A stretch of DNA of 64,000 nt from Lachnospiraceae bacterium G41 (GTDB lineage Bacteria; Bacillota; Clostridia; Lachnospirales; Lachnospiraceae), in assembly GCA_900100245.1 (NCBI GenBank), contig FNEU01000003.1:124001-188000 (forward strand). Reading direction: 5' to 3'. The notes under the pieces are model-generated. The model was not told where the DNA came from and made no database searches. It saw only the letters and a list, made by a program, of their open reading frames with translations. This document shows, in pieces, positions 17,879 through 26,733 of the stretch. The stretch's first letter is position 1; the number at the start of each line of letters is the position of its first letter. The position numbers and the translations under genes are program-made.

Positions 17879-19654
17879 ATGAAAGAACTGATAAAATTCT
17901 TAAAACCATATACAAAAGAAAGCATCCTCGGGCCTCTATTTAAACTGACCGAGGCGACTTTTGAATTGTTTGTGCCCCTCGTGGTTGCGGCCATTGTCAC
18001 TAACGGTATCGAAAAGAATGACAATGCCTATATTTTAAAGATGGGTGGGCTCATGGTTTTACTCGCACTCATCGGATTAATCTGCGCGCTTACGGCACAG
18101 TTCTTCGCAGCAAAAGCCGCCACGGGCTTCGCGGCGAGCTTAAGAGAAGCAATTTTTGACAATATCCAGTCGAGGACTTACTCCGAACTTGAAGAGCAGG
18201 GTACGGGTGCACTCATCACACGCATCACGTCCGACGTCAATCAGCTTCAGACCGGAGTTAATCTTTTCTTAAGACTTTTCCTTCGTTCCCCCTTTATAGT
18301 ATTCGGCGCCGTAATCATGGCATTTACGGTAAATGTAAAAGGTGCGCTTGTCTTCACAATCTGCGTTCCGATTCTTTTCCTCGTGGTTTTCGCCGTTCTT
18401 ATAAAAAGCATTCCTTTATACAAAAAGGTTCAGAGCTCGCTTGAGACGGTCACTGTCAAAACCAGAGAAAACATCACGGGTATCCGTGTAATCAGAGCGT
18501 TCAACTGCGACGACGAAGAGAGCGAAGCATTTGACAAAGAAATCGACACCTTAAAATCCCTGCAGCTTCTTGCAGGCAGGGTCACCGCAATAATGAACCC
18601 CGCCACGTTTCTAATCGTAAACGTCGCAACACTCGCGGTCCTCTATGTCGGTGCATCACAGGTAAACGCAGGAATAATCGAAAGAGGTGCTCTGATTGCG
18701 CTTTTAAACTACATGGCACAAATCCTCGTCGAGCTTATTAAACTTGCCAACCTCATCATCACAATGATCAAATCCGTTGCCTGTGGCGACAGAATTTCAA
18801 CGCTCCTAAAAGAGAAAAACACCGAAGAATTACCCCTCATAAAAGAAAACAAATTCGAAAAAATCGATTCCGTCGAATTCGAATCGGTCGGCTTTATATA
18901 TCCCGGCGCTTCCAAGGAATCGCTTAAGGACATTTCTTTTAGGGCGAAAAAAGGCGAGATAGTAGGTATCATCGGCGGTACCGGCTCGGGTAAAACGACG
19001 CTTATCAATCTTATCTGCGGATATTACGGAGACTATTCGGGTACCATAAATGTAAATAAAGAAAATTTAAAGACCTTCGCAGAGAAGGAATGTGGCGAAG
19101 AAGCAAATGCCTCAAAAATTGCGACTGTCCTTACAAAGGCCTTAAGAGGCTCTGTAGGCATCGTTCCGCAGACTGCGGTGCTTTTTGCGGGAACCGTCGA
19201 AGATAACCTTAAATGGGGCAAAAACGACGCTACAAAGGAAGATATGGACCTAAGTCTTAAAAGAGCCGAAGCATATGATTTTGTTTACTCCAAAAAAGGC
19301 GAGCTTAAGGCAGAAGTTACCGAGGGCGGCAAGAACTTCTCGGGCGGCCAGAGACAGCGTCTTTCAATAGCAAGAGCATTCATAAAAGAGCCCGAAATCC
19401 TAATCCTTGACGACTCAACATCAGCCCTTGATTTTGTGACGGAGAAAAAGGTCAGAGCGGGCATACGCGAAATAGCCAAAGATTCCATATGCTTTGTCGT
19501 ATCACAACGTGCGGCCAGCATAATGGATGCCGATAAAATCCTCGTTTTAGACGAGGGAGAACTCGCAGGGTGTGGCAGACACGAAGAGCTAATAAAATCC
19601 TGCGAAGTTTACAGAGAAATTTACAAATCACAGTTCCCCGAAGCAGAGATTTAA
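17879..19654 (+). CDS. ABC exporter half-transporter, degenerate-Walker-B subunit
   Basis: 591 residues: six-helix exporter domain (1-310), then ATPase domain (about 335-585). Walker A GGTGSGKTT (about 366), signature FSGGQRQR (about 487), Walker B ILILDDSTSALD. The catalytic Glu after Walker B is Asp, as in the non-catalytic half of heterodimeric exporters. The insertion between Walker A and Q-loop (KENLKTFAEKECGEEAN region) is longer than usual. It pairs with the next gene, which has the complementary defect. Multidrug or lipid export is likely; substrate unknown. N-terminus MKELIKFLKPYTKESILGPL fits the family, supporting the start despite lack of a ribosome binding site. Confidence 0.9.
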   Translation: MKELIKFLKPYTKESILGPLFKLTEATFELFVPLVVAAIVTNGIEKNDNAYILKMGGLMVLLALIGLICALTAQFFAAKAATGFAASLREAIFDNIQSRTYSELEEQGTGALITRITSDVNQLQTGVNLFLRLFLRSPFIVFGAVIMAFTVNVKGALVFTICVPILFLVVFAVLIKSIPLYKKVQSSLETVTVKTRENITGIRVIRAFNCDDEESEAFDKEIDTLKSLQLLAGRVTAIMNPATFLIVNVATLAVLYVGASQVNAGIIERGALIALLNYMAQILVELIKLANLIITMIKSVACGDRISTLLKEKNTEELPLIKENKFEKIDSVEFESVGFIYPGASKESLKDISFRAKKGEIVGIIGGTGSGKTTLINLICGYYGDYSGTINVNKENLKTFAEKECGEEANASKIATVLTKALRGSVGIVPQTAVLFAGTVEDNLKWGKNDATKEDMDLSLKRAEAYDFVYSKKGELKAEVTEGGKNFSGGQRQRLSIARAFIKEPEILILDDSTSALDFVTEKKVRAGIREIAKDSICFVVSQRAASIMDADKILVLDEGELAGCGRHEELIKSCEVYREIYKSQFPEAEI

Positions 19655-19667
19655 AAGGAGAAGCGGA

Positions 19668-21416
19668 TTGAAAAATCAATCGACATTTTCTTTTATAATT
19701 AAATACGTTTTTAAAAAGTGGTTTCTGCTTTTAACCGGTATCGTTACCGCGCTTGTAACCGTTGCCGGAACGCTTTACATTCCCATCTTAATGGGTAACG
19801 GCGTCGATATGGTAGTAGGGCAGAATAATGTGGATTTTGACGGCATAAAAGCACTTATCATAAAAACACTGATCGTTATCGCAATTACGATAGTTGCACA
19901 GCTGCTTTTAAGCCTTTCAAACAACCGCCTCACGGCATCATTAGTTGCCGTTATGCGAAAAGACGTAATGGAAAAAATCCACAAACTCCCGGTATCCTAT
20001 GTCGACACCAATCCCGCAGGAGACCTCGTATCAAGAATGACAGCCGATGTGGAGACGCTTTCGGACGGTCTTTTAATGGGCTTTACGCAGGTATTCACGG
20101 GCGTTCTTACCATCCTTGGCACGCTCACAATGATGGTCGTTTTAAACTGGAAGATTACGCTCGTGGTTGTATTTATAACTCCGCTTTCATTCTTCGTCGC
20201 AGGCTTTATTTCCAAAAGAACCTTCAATCTTTTCAAAAAACAGACTGAGGCGCGAAGCACGCAGGTTTCTTTTATAAACGAAATGGTTTCAAACCAGAAA
20301 ATCGTTCGAGCCTTTGGCAAAGAAGAAGAAAATATGGACCACTTTAAAAAGATGAACGAGGAGTTTAGGGACGCTTCGCTTAAGGCCACATTTTTCTCGT
20401 CACTTACCAATCCTTCGACCAGATTTGTCAACTCGCTTGTATATGCGGGCGTTGCGATTTTCGGAGCATTATCCATCGTAAAGACGGGCAATCTTACTGT
20501 CGGAGCACTGACCATTTTCCTTTCGTACGCAAACCAGTACACAAAGCCGTTCAATGAAATCTCGGGTGTTTTGACAGAGTTTCAGAATGCACTTTCATGT
20601 GCCGAAAGAATTAAGAATCTTTTAAACGAACAGGAAATCACAGAAAAAGAAGACGCCAAGACCGAGCCCAAGGCAGACTTCGAGCATATCGAATTCAAGG
20701 ACATCAGCTTTTCATATACCGAAACCCAGAAGCTCATCGAGAATTTCTCGCTTAAAGCAGACAGAGGCAAGAGAATCGCAATCGTCGGACCGACAGGATG
20801 CGGCAAGACCACGCTTATTAACCTCCTGATGCGCTTTTATGATGTTAAATCGGGCGAAATTCTCCTCGACGACGAAAATATCAAGGACTACACGAGAGTC
20901 GCATACAGAGACAATTTCGGAATGGTTTTGCAGGAGACCTGGCTTAGAAAAGGAACGATTAGAGACAATGTTACGCTCGGCCGTGATTTTACCGACGAAG
21001 AAGTCATAAAAGCCTGCAAAAAATGCCATGCGCACAGCTTCATCGAGAGAATGCCAAACGGCTATGACACGCTTATATCCGAGGACGGCGGCAATCTTTC
21101 AAACGGCCAGAAACAGCTTCTTTGTATAGCGAGAGTAATGCTTGTAAATCCTCCGATTCTAATCCTCGACGAGGCTACAAGCTCCATCGATACCCGTACC
21201 GAATTAAAGGTTCAGGATGCGTTTGCAAATCTTATGAAAGGCAAGACGAGTTTCATCGTCGCACACAGACTATCGACGATTAAAAACGCAGACATCATTT
21301 TAGTCATGAAGGACGGTAACATCATCGAGCAGGGAAGCCACGACGAGCTCATAAAGAAAGGCGGCTTCTATAGGGAACTCTACATGAGCCAGTGGGCCGA
21401 CAAAGAAGTGAGCTAA
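19668..21416 (+). CDS. ABC exporter half-transporter, catalytic subunit
   Basis: 582 residues; TTG start at 19668 behind AAAAGGAGAAG. Exporter membrane domain (1-315) and ATPase domain (340-580). Walker A GPTGCGKTT (about 375), Walker B ILILDEATSSID with the catalytic Glu, but the signature is LSNGQ instead of LSGGQ. With its partner this gives one full ATP site (its own Walker motifs plus the partner's FSGGQ) and one degenerate site, as in LmrCD, BmrCD and TM287/288. 13 nt after the partner gene. Confidence 0.92.
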   Translation: MKNQSTFSFIIKYVFKKWFLLLTGIVTALVTVAGTLYIPILMGNGVDMVVGQNNVDFDGIKALIIKTLIVIAITIVAQLLLSLSNNRLTASLVAVMRKDVMEKIHKLPVSYVDTNPAGDLVSRMTADVETLSDGLLMGFTQVFTGVLTILGTLTMMVVLNWKITLVVVFITPLSFFVAGFISKRTFNLFKKQTEARSTQVSFINEMVSNQKIVRAFGKEEENMDHFKKMNEEFRDASLKATFFSSLTNPSTRFVNSLVYAGVAIFGALSIVKTGNLTVGALTIFLSYANQYTKPFNEISGVLTEFQNALSCAERIKNLLNEQEITEKEDAKTEPKADFEHIEFKDISFSYTETQKLIENFSLKADRGKRIAIVGPTGCGKTTLINLLMRFYDVKSGEILLDDENIKDYTRVAYRDNFGMVLQETWLRKGTIRDNVTLGRDFTDEEVIKACKKCHAHSFIERMPNGYDTLISEDGGNLSNGQKQLLCIARVMLVNPPILILDEATSSIDTRTELKVQDAFANLMKGKTSFIVAHRLSTIKNADIILVMKDGNIIEQGSHDELIKKGGFYRELYMSQWADKEVS

Positions 21417-21515
21417 GCATAATTAATCGCAAAAAAAGAATTAAATGCACATATTTTACGAAAAGAATAATATATTCATAAAAGATTGAATTATATAATT
21501 GGAGACATAAAAGAC

Positions 21516-22013
21516 ATGGTTGTTATCGAAGAAAACGTCGAATTTAAAACGGATTTTGACAAACAAAAGATTGCCGAAGATGTGGTAAAATCAATCCTAC
21601 TAAAAGAGGGCTGCCCCTTTGACTGCGAAGTGGATATCCTAATCACGGATTCCGAAGAGGTTAAGGAGTACAACAAAGAATACCGCGACATCGACAAAAC
21701 AACGGACGTGCTTTCATTTCCAAACCTTGAGTGGGAGGCACCCGCAGATTTTGAAAGTATTAATGTCGAAGATCTTGAAATGTCTGTTAATCCCGAGACG
21801 GAGCTTACGATTTTAGGGGAGATTTGTTTAAACAAAGACAGAATCATATCGCAGGCAGAAGAGTACGGACATTCCATAAAAAGAGAATATGCTTTTTTAA
21901 TCGCACACAGCATGCTGCATCTTTTAGGATATGATCACATAAAAGAAGACGAAGCCAAAGTGATGGAAGAAAAGCAGGCCGCATATCTTGAAGAACTTGG
22001 AATCAAAAGGTAG
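21516..22013 (+). CDS. ybeY: Endoribonuclease YbeY
   Basis: Metal-dependent RNase in 16S rRNA maturation and ribosome quality control, 165 residues from ATG 21516 (TTGGAG upstream). The zinc motif HSMLHLLGYDH (H-x3-H-x5-H) is intact near residue 130, and DKTTDVLSFP is the other family signature. An in-frame TTG at 21486 would add ten residues but has no ribosome binding site. Confidence 0.94.
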   Translation: MVVIEENVEFKTDFDKQKIAEDVVKSILLKEGCPFDCEVDILITDSEEVKEYNKEYRDIDKTTDVLSFPNLEWEAPADFESINVEDLEMSVNPETELTILGEICLNKDRIISQAEEYGHSIKREYAFLIAHSMLHLLGYDHIKEDEAKVMEEKQAAYLEELGIKR

Positions 22014-22159
22014 AGATTAGCAAGATTTTGACGGTACTTTCAACAAGAAAATCCTGTTTAAAAAAAGACGTAATTATGTTACAATTTATGGTGTGTTTGA
22101 CATTTAAAGACAATCGATAACAGATATCAGTCTGAATCAATTGTTAAGGAGGAAAGGCA

Positions 22160-22885
22160 ATGGCTATAGGGATCGGCAAAGGACATTCACGCGGTGGCAG
22201 ACCTAACATGGGAGGCGGCGGTGCATTCAGAGGCGCATCAAGCGGCTTCAGATCAGGCATATCAAGCGCACCCAGAACATCGACCGGTTTCAGAGGTACA
22301 AGCGGTTTAGGCGGTTTAGGCAAAACAGGCGGTTTCGGCGGTATGGCCGGAGGTGCAGGCGGTATGGGCGGCGGTTTTTCCGCACCGAGTTTTAACAGAC
22401 CCGCAGCTCCTATGGGAGGTATCGCATCTTCACCCATTAATATAAATATCAACAAACCTAAGGTAAAATACGGCGGTGGCGGCGGTATGGTAAGCTCGCT
22501 CGTTGGAAGCGCAGTGAGCGCGGGAGTAGGCGTTGCGTCAGCTGCAATCGTTAATAAAATTCAGGAAAGTTCTCAGCTTAAACTGCAGGAAAAACAGGCT
22601 CAGGCACAGGCAGTTTTACAGCAGCAGCTGGCTGAACAGCAGGCAGAGTATGCAAGACAGCAGGCAGAGTATCAGCTTGAACTCGAAAAGCTTAAAACAC
22701 AACAGGAAGAAATCAGACGCGATGTAAAGCAGGAGAAAAAATATTATGCGAACTGCCCTTACTGCCTCGGCGTAAACAACGGCGGAAAATTCTGCCAGTT
22801 CTGCGGAAGCTCGCTCGCATATTATGACGACGACGATGACGAAAAGTCTGATAATAAATCCAAAGAAGCAAACGATAAACAATAA
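22160..22885 (+). CDS. Gly-rich / Gln-rich coiled-coil / zinc-ribbon protein, unknown function
   Basis: 241 residues with three parts. Residues 1-95 are almost all Gly, Ser, Ala, Arg and Phe (RGG-like repeats such as GGFGGMAGGAGGMGGG). A short Ala/Val-rich hydrophobic stretch follows (about 112-133). Residues 135-195 are a Gln/Glu/Ala-rich coiled coil. A C-terminal zinc ribbon, CPYC and CQFC spaced by eleven residues (about 199-216), precedes an Asp-run tail. AAGGAGGAAAGG precedes the ATG. It looks like a condensate- or membrane-associated adaptor, but no function is known to me. Confidence 0.75.
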   Translation: MAIGIGKGHSRGGRPNMGGGGAFRGASSGFRSGISSAPRTSTGFRGTSGLGGLGKTGGFGGMAGGAGGMGGGFSAPSFNRPAAPMGGIASSPINININKPKVKYGGGGGMVSSLVGSAVSAGVGVASAAIVNKIQESSQLKLQEKQAQAQAVLQQQLAEQQAEYARQQAEYQLELEKLKTQQEEIRRDVKQEKKYYANCPYCLGVNNGGKFCQFCGSSLAYYDDDDDEKSDNKSKEANDKQ

Positions 22886-22896
22886 ACATTCTGTGT

Positions 22897-22922
22897 AAGG
22901 TAACCTTTTTCAGGGTTACCTT
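22897..22922 (+). terminator. Terminator-like hairpin
   Basis: AAGGTAACC (22897-22905) with GGTTACCTT (22914-22922); the following T-tract is interrupted (ATTGCAGTTTTT). Confidence 0.65.
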
Positions 22923-22971
22923 ATTGCAGTTTTTAAAGAAAGCAAAAAATAATTAAAACGGAGGGAATTTT

Positions 22972-23811
22972 ATGCAGTACGTTTTATACAACGAATTGTC
23001 CAACAACGGAAAGGGAAAAGAAATCCTTGAGGTTGTAAAGGGTAAAGTAAACGGTGAATACGAAATCGTAAATGTAGTCGGTCTCGACCCCAAAGAATTC
23101 GTGCAAAAACTTACGGCTGACGATTTGATCATACTTTGCGGAGGAGACGGCACACTCAACAAATTTGCCAACTACACCGCGGATTTGGAGATTCCCTGCG
23201 ACGTACTTCTTTTCCCCGCAGGAACGGGCAACGATTTTTACAGAGACATCAAAGAGAATTACGACGATTCCGAGATGCCTTCGATTAAGAAGTATTTAAC
23301 AAATCTTCCTGTTGTAACCATCAACGGAAACAACTACAGATTTTTAAACGGTATCGGCTTTGGCGTTGACGGTGTATGCTGTGAAATGGCAGACGATATG
23401 AAAGCCGCAGGCAAGAAGGACATTAACTATACTTCGCTTTCAATCAAAATCGTGCTTTTCAAATTCAAATGCCCTCATGCATGGATTACCGTAGACGGCG
23501 AAACAGTTGAATATAAAAGAGCATGGATTGCTTCCGCCATGAACGGCAGATACTACGGCGGCGGAATGAAGGCTGCTCCCGACCAGGACAGACTCGGCGA
23601 TAAATTAACCTGCATGGTATTTAAGGATAAAGGCCGAATCGGTACACTCATGGGCTTCCCCGCAATCTTTAAGGGCGAGCATGTTAACAACAAAAAGCTT
23701 GTTGCGGTAAGAGAGGGTAAGGAAATAACAGTTAAATTTGACAGACCCACAGCGCTTCAGATTGACGGTGAAACCGTAAGAGGCGTAACGGAATACACAG
23801 CAAGAAAGTAG
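22972..23811 (+). CDS. Diacylglycerol kinase family lipid kinase
   Basis: 279 residues, YegS/DagK/LCB5 fold. The nucleotide-binding signature ILCGGDGTLNKFANY is at about residues 61-75, followed by the FPAGTGNDFYRD motif. The C-terminal beta domain has YYGGGMKAAPDQDRLGDKL. It phosphorylates a lipid alcohol, probably diacylglycerol in phospholipid recycling; the exact substrate is not shown by sequence. CGGAGGG precedes the ATG. Confidence 0.88.
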   Translation: MQYVLYNELSNNGKGKEILEVVKGKVNGEYEIVNVVGLDPKEFVQKLTADDLIILCGGDGTLNKFANYTADLEIPCDVLLFPAGTGNDFYRDIKENYDDSEMPSIKKYLTNLPVVTINGNNYRFLNGIGFGVDGVCCEMADDMKAAGKKDINYTSLSIKIVLFKFKCPHAWITVDGETVEYKRAWIASAMNGRYYGGGMKAAPDQDRLGDKLTCMVFKDKGRIGTLMGFPAIFKGEHVNNKKLVAVREGKEITVKFDRPTALQIDGETVRGVTEYTARK

Positions 23812-23817
23812 AATGAC

Positions 23818-23848
23818 GGTGCCTGACTCGCGAAGCGTGTCCGGCTCC
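23818..23848. repeat. 31-nt hairpin element, copy 1 (GGTGCC type)
   Basis: An intergenic 31-mer starting GGTGCCTGACTCGCGAAG that is imperfectly self-complementary. It is related base by base to the element at 29423-29453; this copy has lost some outer pairing. It lies between the lipid kinase gene and trkA. Confidence 0.6.
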
Positions 23849-23877
23849 AAACATAAAAGAGAAATCAGGATTTTAAG

Positions 23878-25233
23878 ATGAGAATCATTATAGTCGGCTG
23901 CGGCAAAATCGGTTTATCGATTATCAAGCAGCTTGTTATAGAAAAACATGATATTACGGTAATTGACAAAAATGCGGAAGTAATAAACGACATCACCAAC
24001 AATTACGACGTAATGGGCTTAGTCGGAAACGGTGCTTCCTACTCGGTTCAAAAAGAAGCCGGAGTAGACAGAACAAATCTTTTAATTGCGGTAACAGGTT
24101 CCGACGAAATAAACTTACTCTGCTGTCTTTTCGCGAAGAAAGCAGGTAACTGCAATACAATAGCGAGAGTCCGAGATCCCTTGTACAGCAAGGAAATTCA
24201 GTACATAAAAGACGAACTCGGCCTTTCGATGATTATCAATCCCGAGTATGCGGCAGCAGTCGAAATCTCGAGACTTTTAAGATTCCCTTCGGCAGACAAA
24301 ATCGATACTTTTGCGAAGGGCAGAGTAGAACTTTTAAACCTTGTTATCACAGAGGATTCGCCTTTTGTAAATAAGACACTTATCGATGTTGCAAAGAGAG
24401 TTCTTTCCGACATACTTATCTGTACGGTTGAGCGAGGCGACGATATCTTTATCCCGAACGGTGCATTTATTTTACGAGCAAATGATAAAATAACCATCGT
24501 TGCATCGGCGGTTAATTCAAGAGAATTCTTTACCAAAATCGGATATGATACACATCAGGTAAAAGACACGATGATTATCGGCGGCGGTACGATGACATAT
24601 TACCTCGCAGAGATTCTTTTAAAGATGGGAATTAAGGTAAAAATCGTCGAGGTAAACAGAGACAAGTGCGAAGACTTAAGTGAGAACCTTCCTAGAGCCA
24701 CCATCATAAACGGTGATGCAACGAACCAGGAAATCTTAATCGAGGAAGGCATCAACGGCTGCGATTCGTTTGTTTCTTTAACCGGCATCGACGAAACCAA
24801 CATTATCCTTTCGCTTTTTGCAAAGACACGCACCTCAGGCAAAATTGTAACCAAAATCGACAGAATTTCTTTCGATGACATCATAAATACATTCAACGTG
24901 GGAAGTCTGATTTATCCCGATAAGATTGCTGCGGACTACATAGTTTCCTATGTCAGGGCAATGCAGAACTCCATCGGCAGCAACGTGGAGACTCTTATCA
25001 AGTTAAACGGCGGCAGAGTGGAAGCACTCGAATTTAAGATCCTAAAAGGCTCGCCCGTCATCGGAATTCCCCTTATGCAGTTGAATTTAAAGAGAGACAT
25101 CCTTATCGGCTGTATCAACAGAAGGGGAACGATTATCATTCCCAAAGGCCAGAATACCATCGAAGAGGGCGACACGGTTATCGTCGTTACCACCAAGAGC
25201 GGCCTAAGCGATATCAAAGACATTCTCGAATAA
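23878..25233 (+). CDS. trkA: Trk potassium uptake regulatory subunit TrkA
   Basis: 451 residues: two tandem Rossmann RCK domains (start IIVGCGKIGLSIIKQL, second at about 225, MIIGGGTMTYYLAEILLKMG) each followed by a TrkA-C domain (about 145-220 and 370-450). Binds NAD(H)/ATP and gates TrkH. Directly upstream of trkH, 36 nt apart. No strong Shine-Dalgarno: CAGGATTTTAAG precedes the ATG. Confidence 0.95.
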   Translation: MRIIIVGCGKIGLSIIKQLVIEKHDITVIDKNAEVINDITNNYDVMGLVGNGASYSVQKEAGVDRTNLLIAVTGSDEINLLCCLFAKKAGNCNTIARVRDPLYSKEIQYIKDELGLSMIINPEYAAAVEISRLLRFPSADKIDTFAKGRVELLNLVITEDSPFVNKTLIDVAKRVLSDILICTVERGDDIFIPNGAFILRANDKITIVASAVNSREFFTKIGYDTHQVKDTMIIGGGTMTYYLAEILLKMGIKVKIVEVNRDKCEDLSENLPRATIINGDATNQEILIEEGINGCDSFVSLTGIDETNIILSLFAKTRTSGKIVTKIDRISFDDIINTFNVGSLIYPDKIAADYIVSYVRAMQNSIGSNVETLIKLNGGRVEALEFKILKGSPVIGIPLMQLNLKRDILIGCINRRGTIIIPKGQNTIEEGDTVIVVTTKSGLSDIKDILE

Positions 25234-25269
25234 TAGGGAGAGTCCGGATAGTAATCCGGAAGCAGAGTT

Positions 25270-26709
25270 ATGAATATATCTATAATCCTGTATACGCTCG
25301 GAAGAGTTTTGGCCATTGAATCGGCATTTATGGTTCTTCCGGGAATAGTGGCGATTATCTACCGGGAAAATAACTGGTGGACTTATTTTGTTGTCGCTTT
25401 AGTTGGTATGCTGGCAGGACTTCTCATCTCTTTGAAAAAACCTAAAAACACCCAGTTTTTCGCCAAAGAGGGCTTTGCAAGCGTAGGTCTTGCATGGTTT
25501 TTAATCAGTCTTACGGGAGCACTGCCTCCTTTTATTTCCAGAGAAATTCCCAATTACATAGATGCCGTATTTGAAATGAGTTCGGGCTTTACCACTACCG
25601 GAGCGACAATTCTGACGGATGTGGAAGCAATGAGCCACGCGACTCTTTTCTGGAGAAGCTTTTCCCACTGGATCGGCGGTATGGGAATCTTCGTTTTTCT
25701 TTTAGCCGTAATGCCAATGGTCGGCGGCGTAAACATGCACCTTCTACGTGCGGAAAGCCCGGGACCAGTAGTAGGCAAGCTCGTTCCGAAGATGAAGGAT
25801 TCCTCGCAGATTCTTTATTTTATTTACATCCTGCTTACACTCGTTCAGATAATATCCCTCTGGATTATGGGCATGAGTTTCTTTGAAGCCGTATGTACTT
25901 CGTTTGCAACGGCCGGCACCGGCGGATTCGGTGTTTACAATTCAAGCATTGCCAATTTCAGCACACTTATCAAGTGGGACGTAACAATATTCATGATTCT
26001 CTACGGAATCAACTTTAACGTTTATTTCCTTATCCTGGCTCGTAAATTCAAGAACATCTTTAAGATTGAGGAAGTCAGAACATACTTAATAGTGATTGTT
26101 GTATCGGCGGCAGTCATTACATTAAACATATTCAAAACCTACGATTCGTTCGGAGGAGCCCTTACGGATGCGGCTTTCCAGGTAGCTTCGATTATCACCA
26201 CAACAGGTTTTGCGACCTGCGACTTTAATTTATGGCCGTCGCTTTCAAAGACGATTCTGGTTCTTTTGATGATAACCGGTGCCTGCGCCGGTTCAACGGG
26301 CGGCGGACTTAAGTTTTCCAGAGTCCTAATCTTAATTAAAGCCGTCAGACAGGAAATAAATTCGTTCATTCATCCAAGAAGTGTAAAGGCTGTCGGTATG
26401 GATGACAGAACGGTGGATAAAACGGTAGTTAAGAGCGTCTGCGTTTATGCGGTTTTATTCGCACTTATTTATTTCGGATCGGTATTTATCGTATCCATAG
26501 ACAAATACGATATGGTAACAAACTTTACCGCCGTACTCGCGACAATGAACAATGTCGGCCCCGGATTAGAAGTGGTAGGCGCCACGGGCAATTATGCGGG
26601 ATTTAATTATCTTTCGAAGATAGTTTTCATCTTTGACATGCTTGCGGGAAGACTCGAACTTTATCCGATTCTTCTTCTCTTTGTTCCCATGATGTGGAAA
26701 AAGCATTAG
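25270..26709 (+). CDS. trkH: Trk/Ktr potassium channel subunit TrkH
   Basis: 479 residues with the four M1-P-M2 repeats of the SKT superfamily. Selectivity-filter regions are visible at SSGFTTTGAT, ATAGTGGFG, TTTGFATCD and MNNVGPG, each with the expected Gly. Translocates K+ with TrkA. A large LVPKMKDSSQ cytoplasmic loop is present. Ends at 26709, ten bases before the next reading frame opens. Confidence 0.95.
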   Translation: MNISIILYTLGRVLAIESAFMVLPGIVAIIYRENNWWTYFVVALVGMLAGLLISLKKPKNTQFFAKEGFASVGLAWFLISLTGALPPFISREIPNYIDAVFEMSSGFTTTGATILTDVEAMSHATLFWRSFSHWIGGMGIFVFLLAVMPMVGGVNMHLLRAESPGPVVGKLVPKMKDSSQILYFIYILLTLVQIISLWIMGMSFFEAVCTSFATAGTGGFGVYNSSIANFSTLIKWDVTIFMILYGINFNVYFLILARKFKNIFKIEEVRTYLIVIVVSAAVITLNIFKTYDSFGGALTDAAFQVASIITTTGFATCDFNLWPSLSKTILVLLMITGACAGSTGGGLKFSRVLILIKAVRQEINSFIHPRSVKAVGMDDRTVDKTVVKSVCVYAVLFALIYFGSVFIVSIDKYDMVTNFTAVLATMNNVGPGLEVVGATGNYAGFNYLSKIVFIFDMLAGRLELYPILLLFVPMMWKKH

Positions 26710-26733
26710 TTATAAATTTTGGCAAAAAGCTGT

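Noticed and set aside
22144-22455. Pro-rich minus-strand frame
   Set aside because: It is the mirror of the Gly-rich codons of the plus-strand gene at 22160, not an independent gene.
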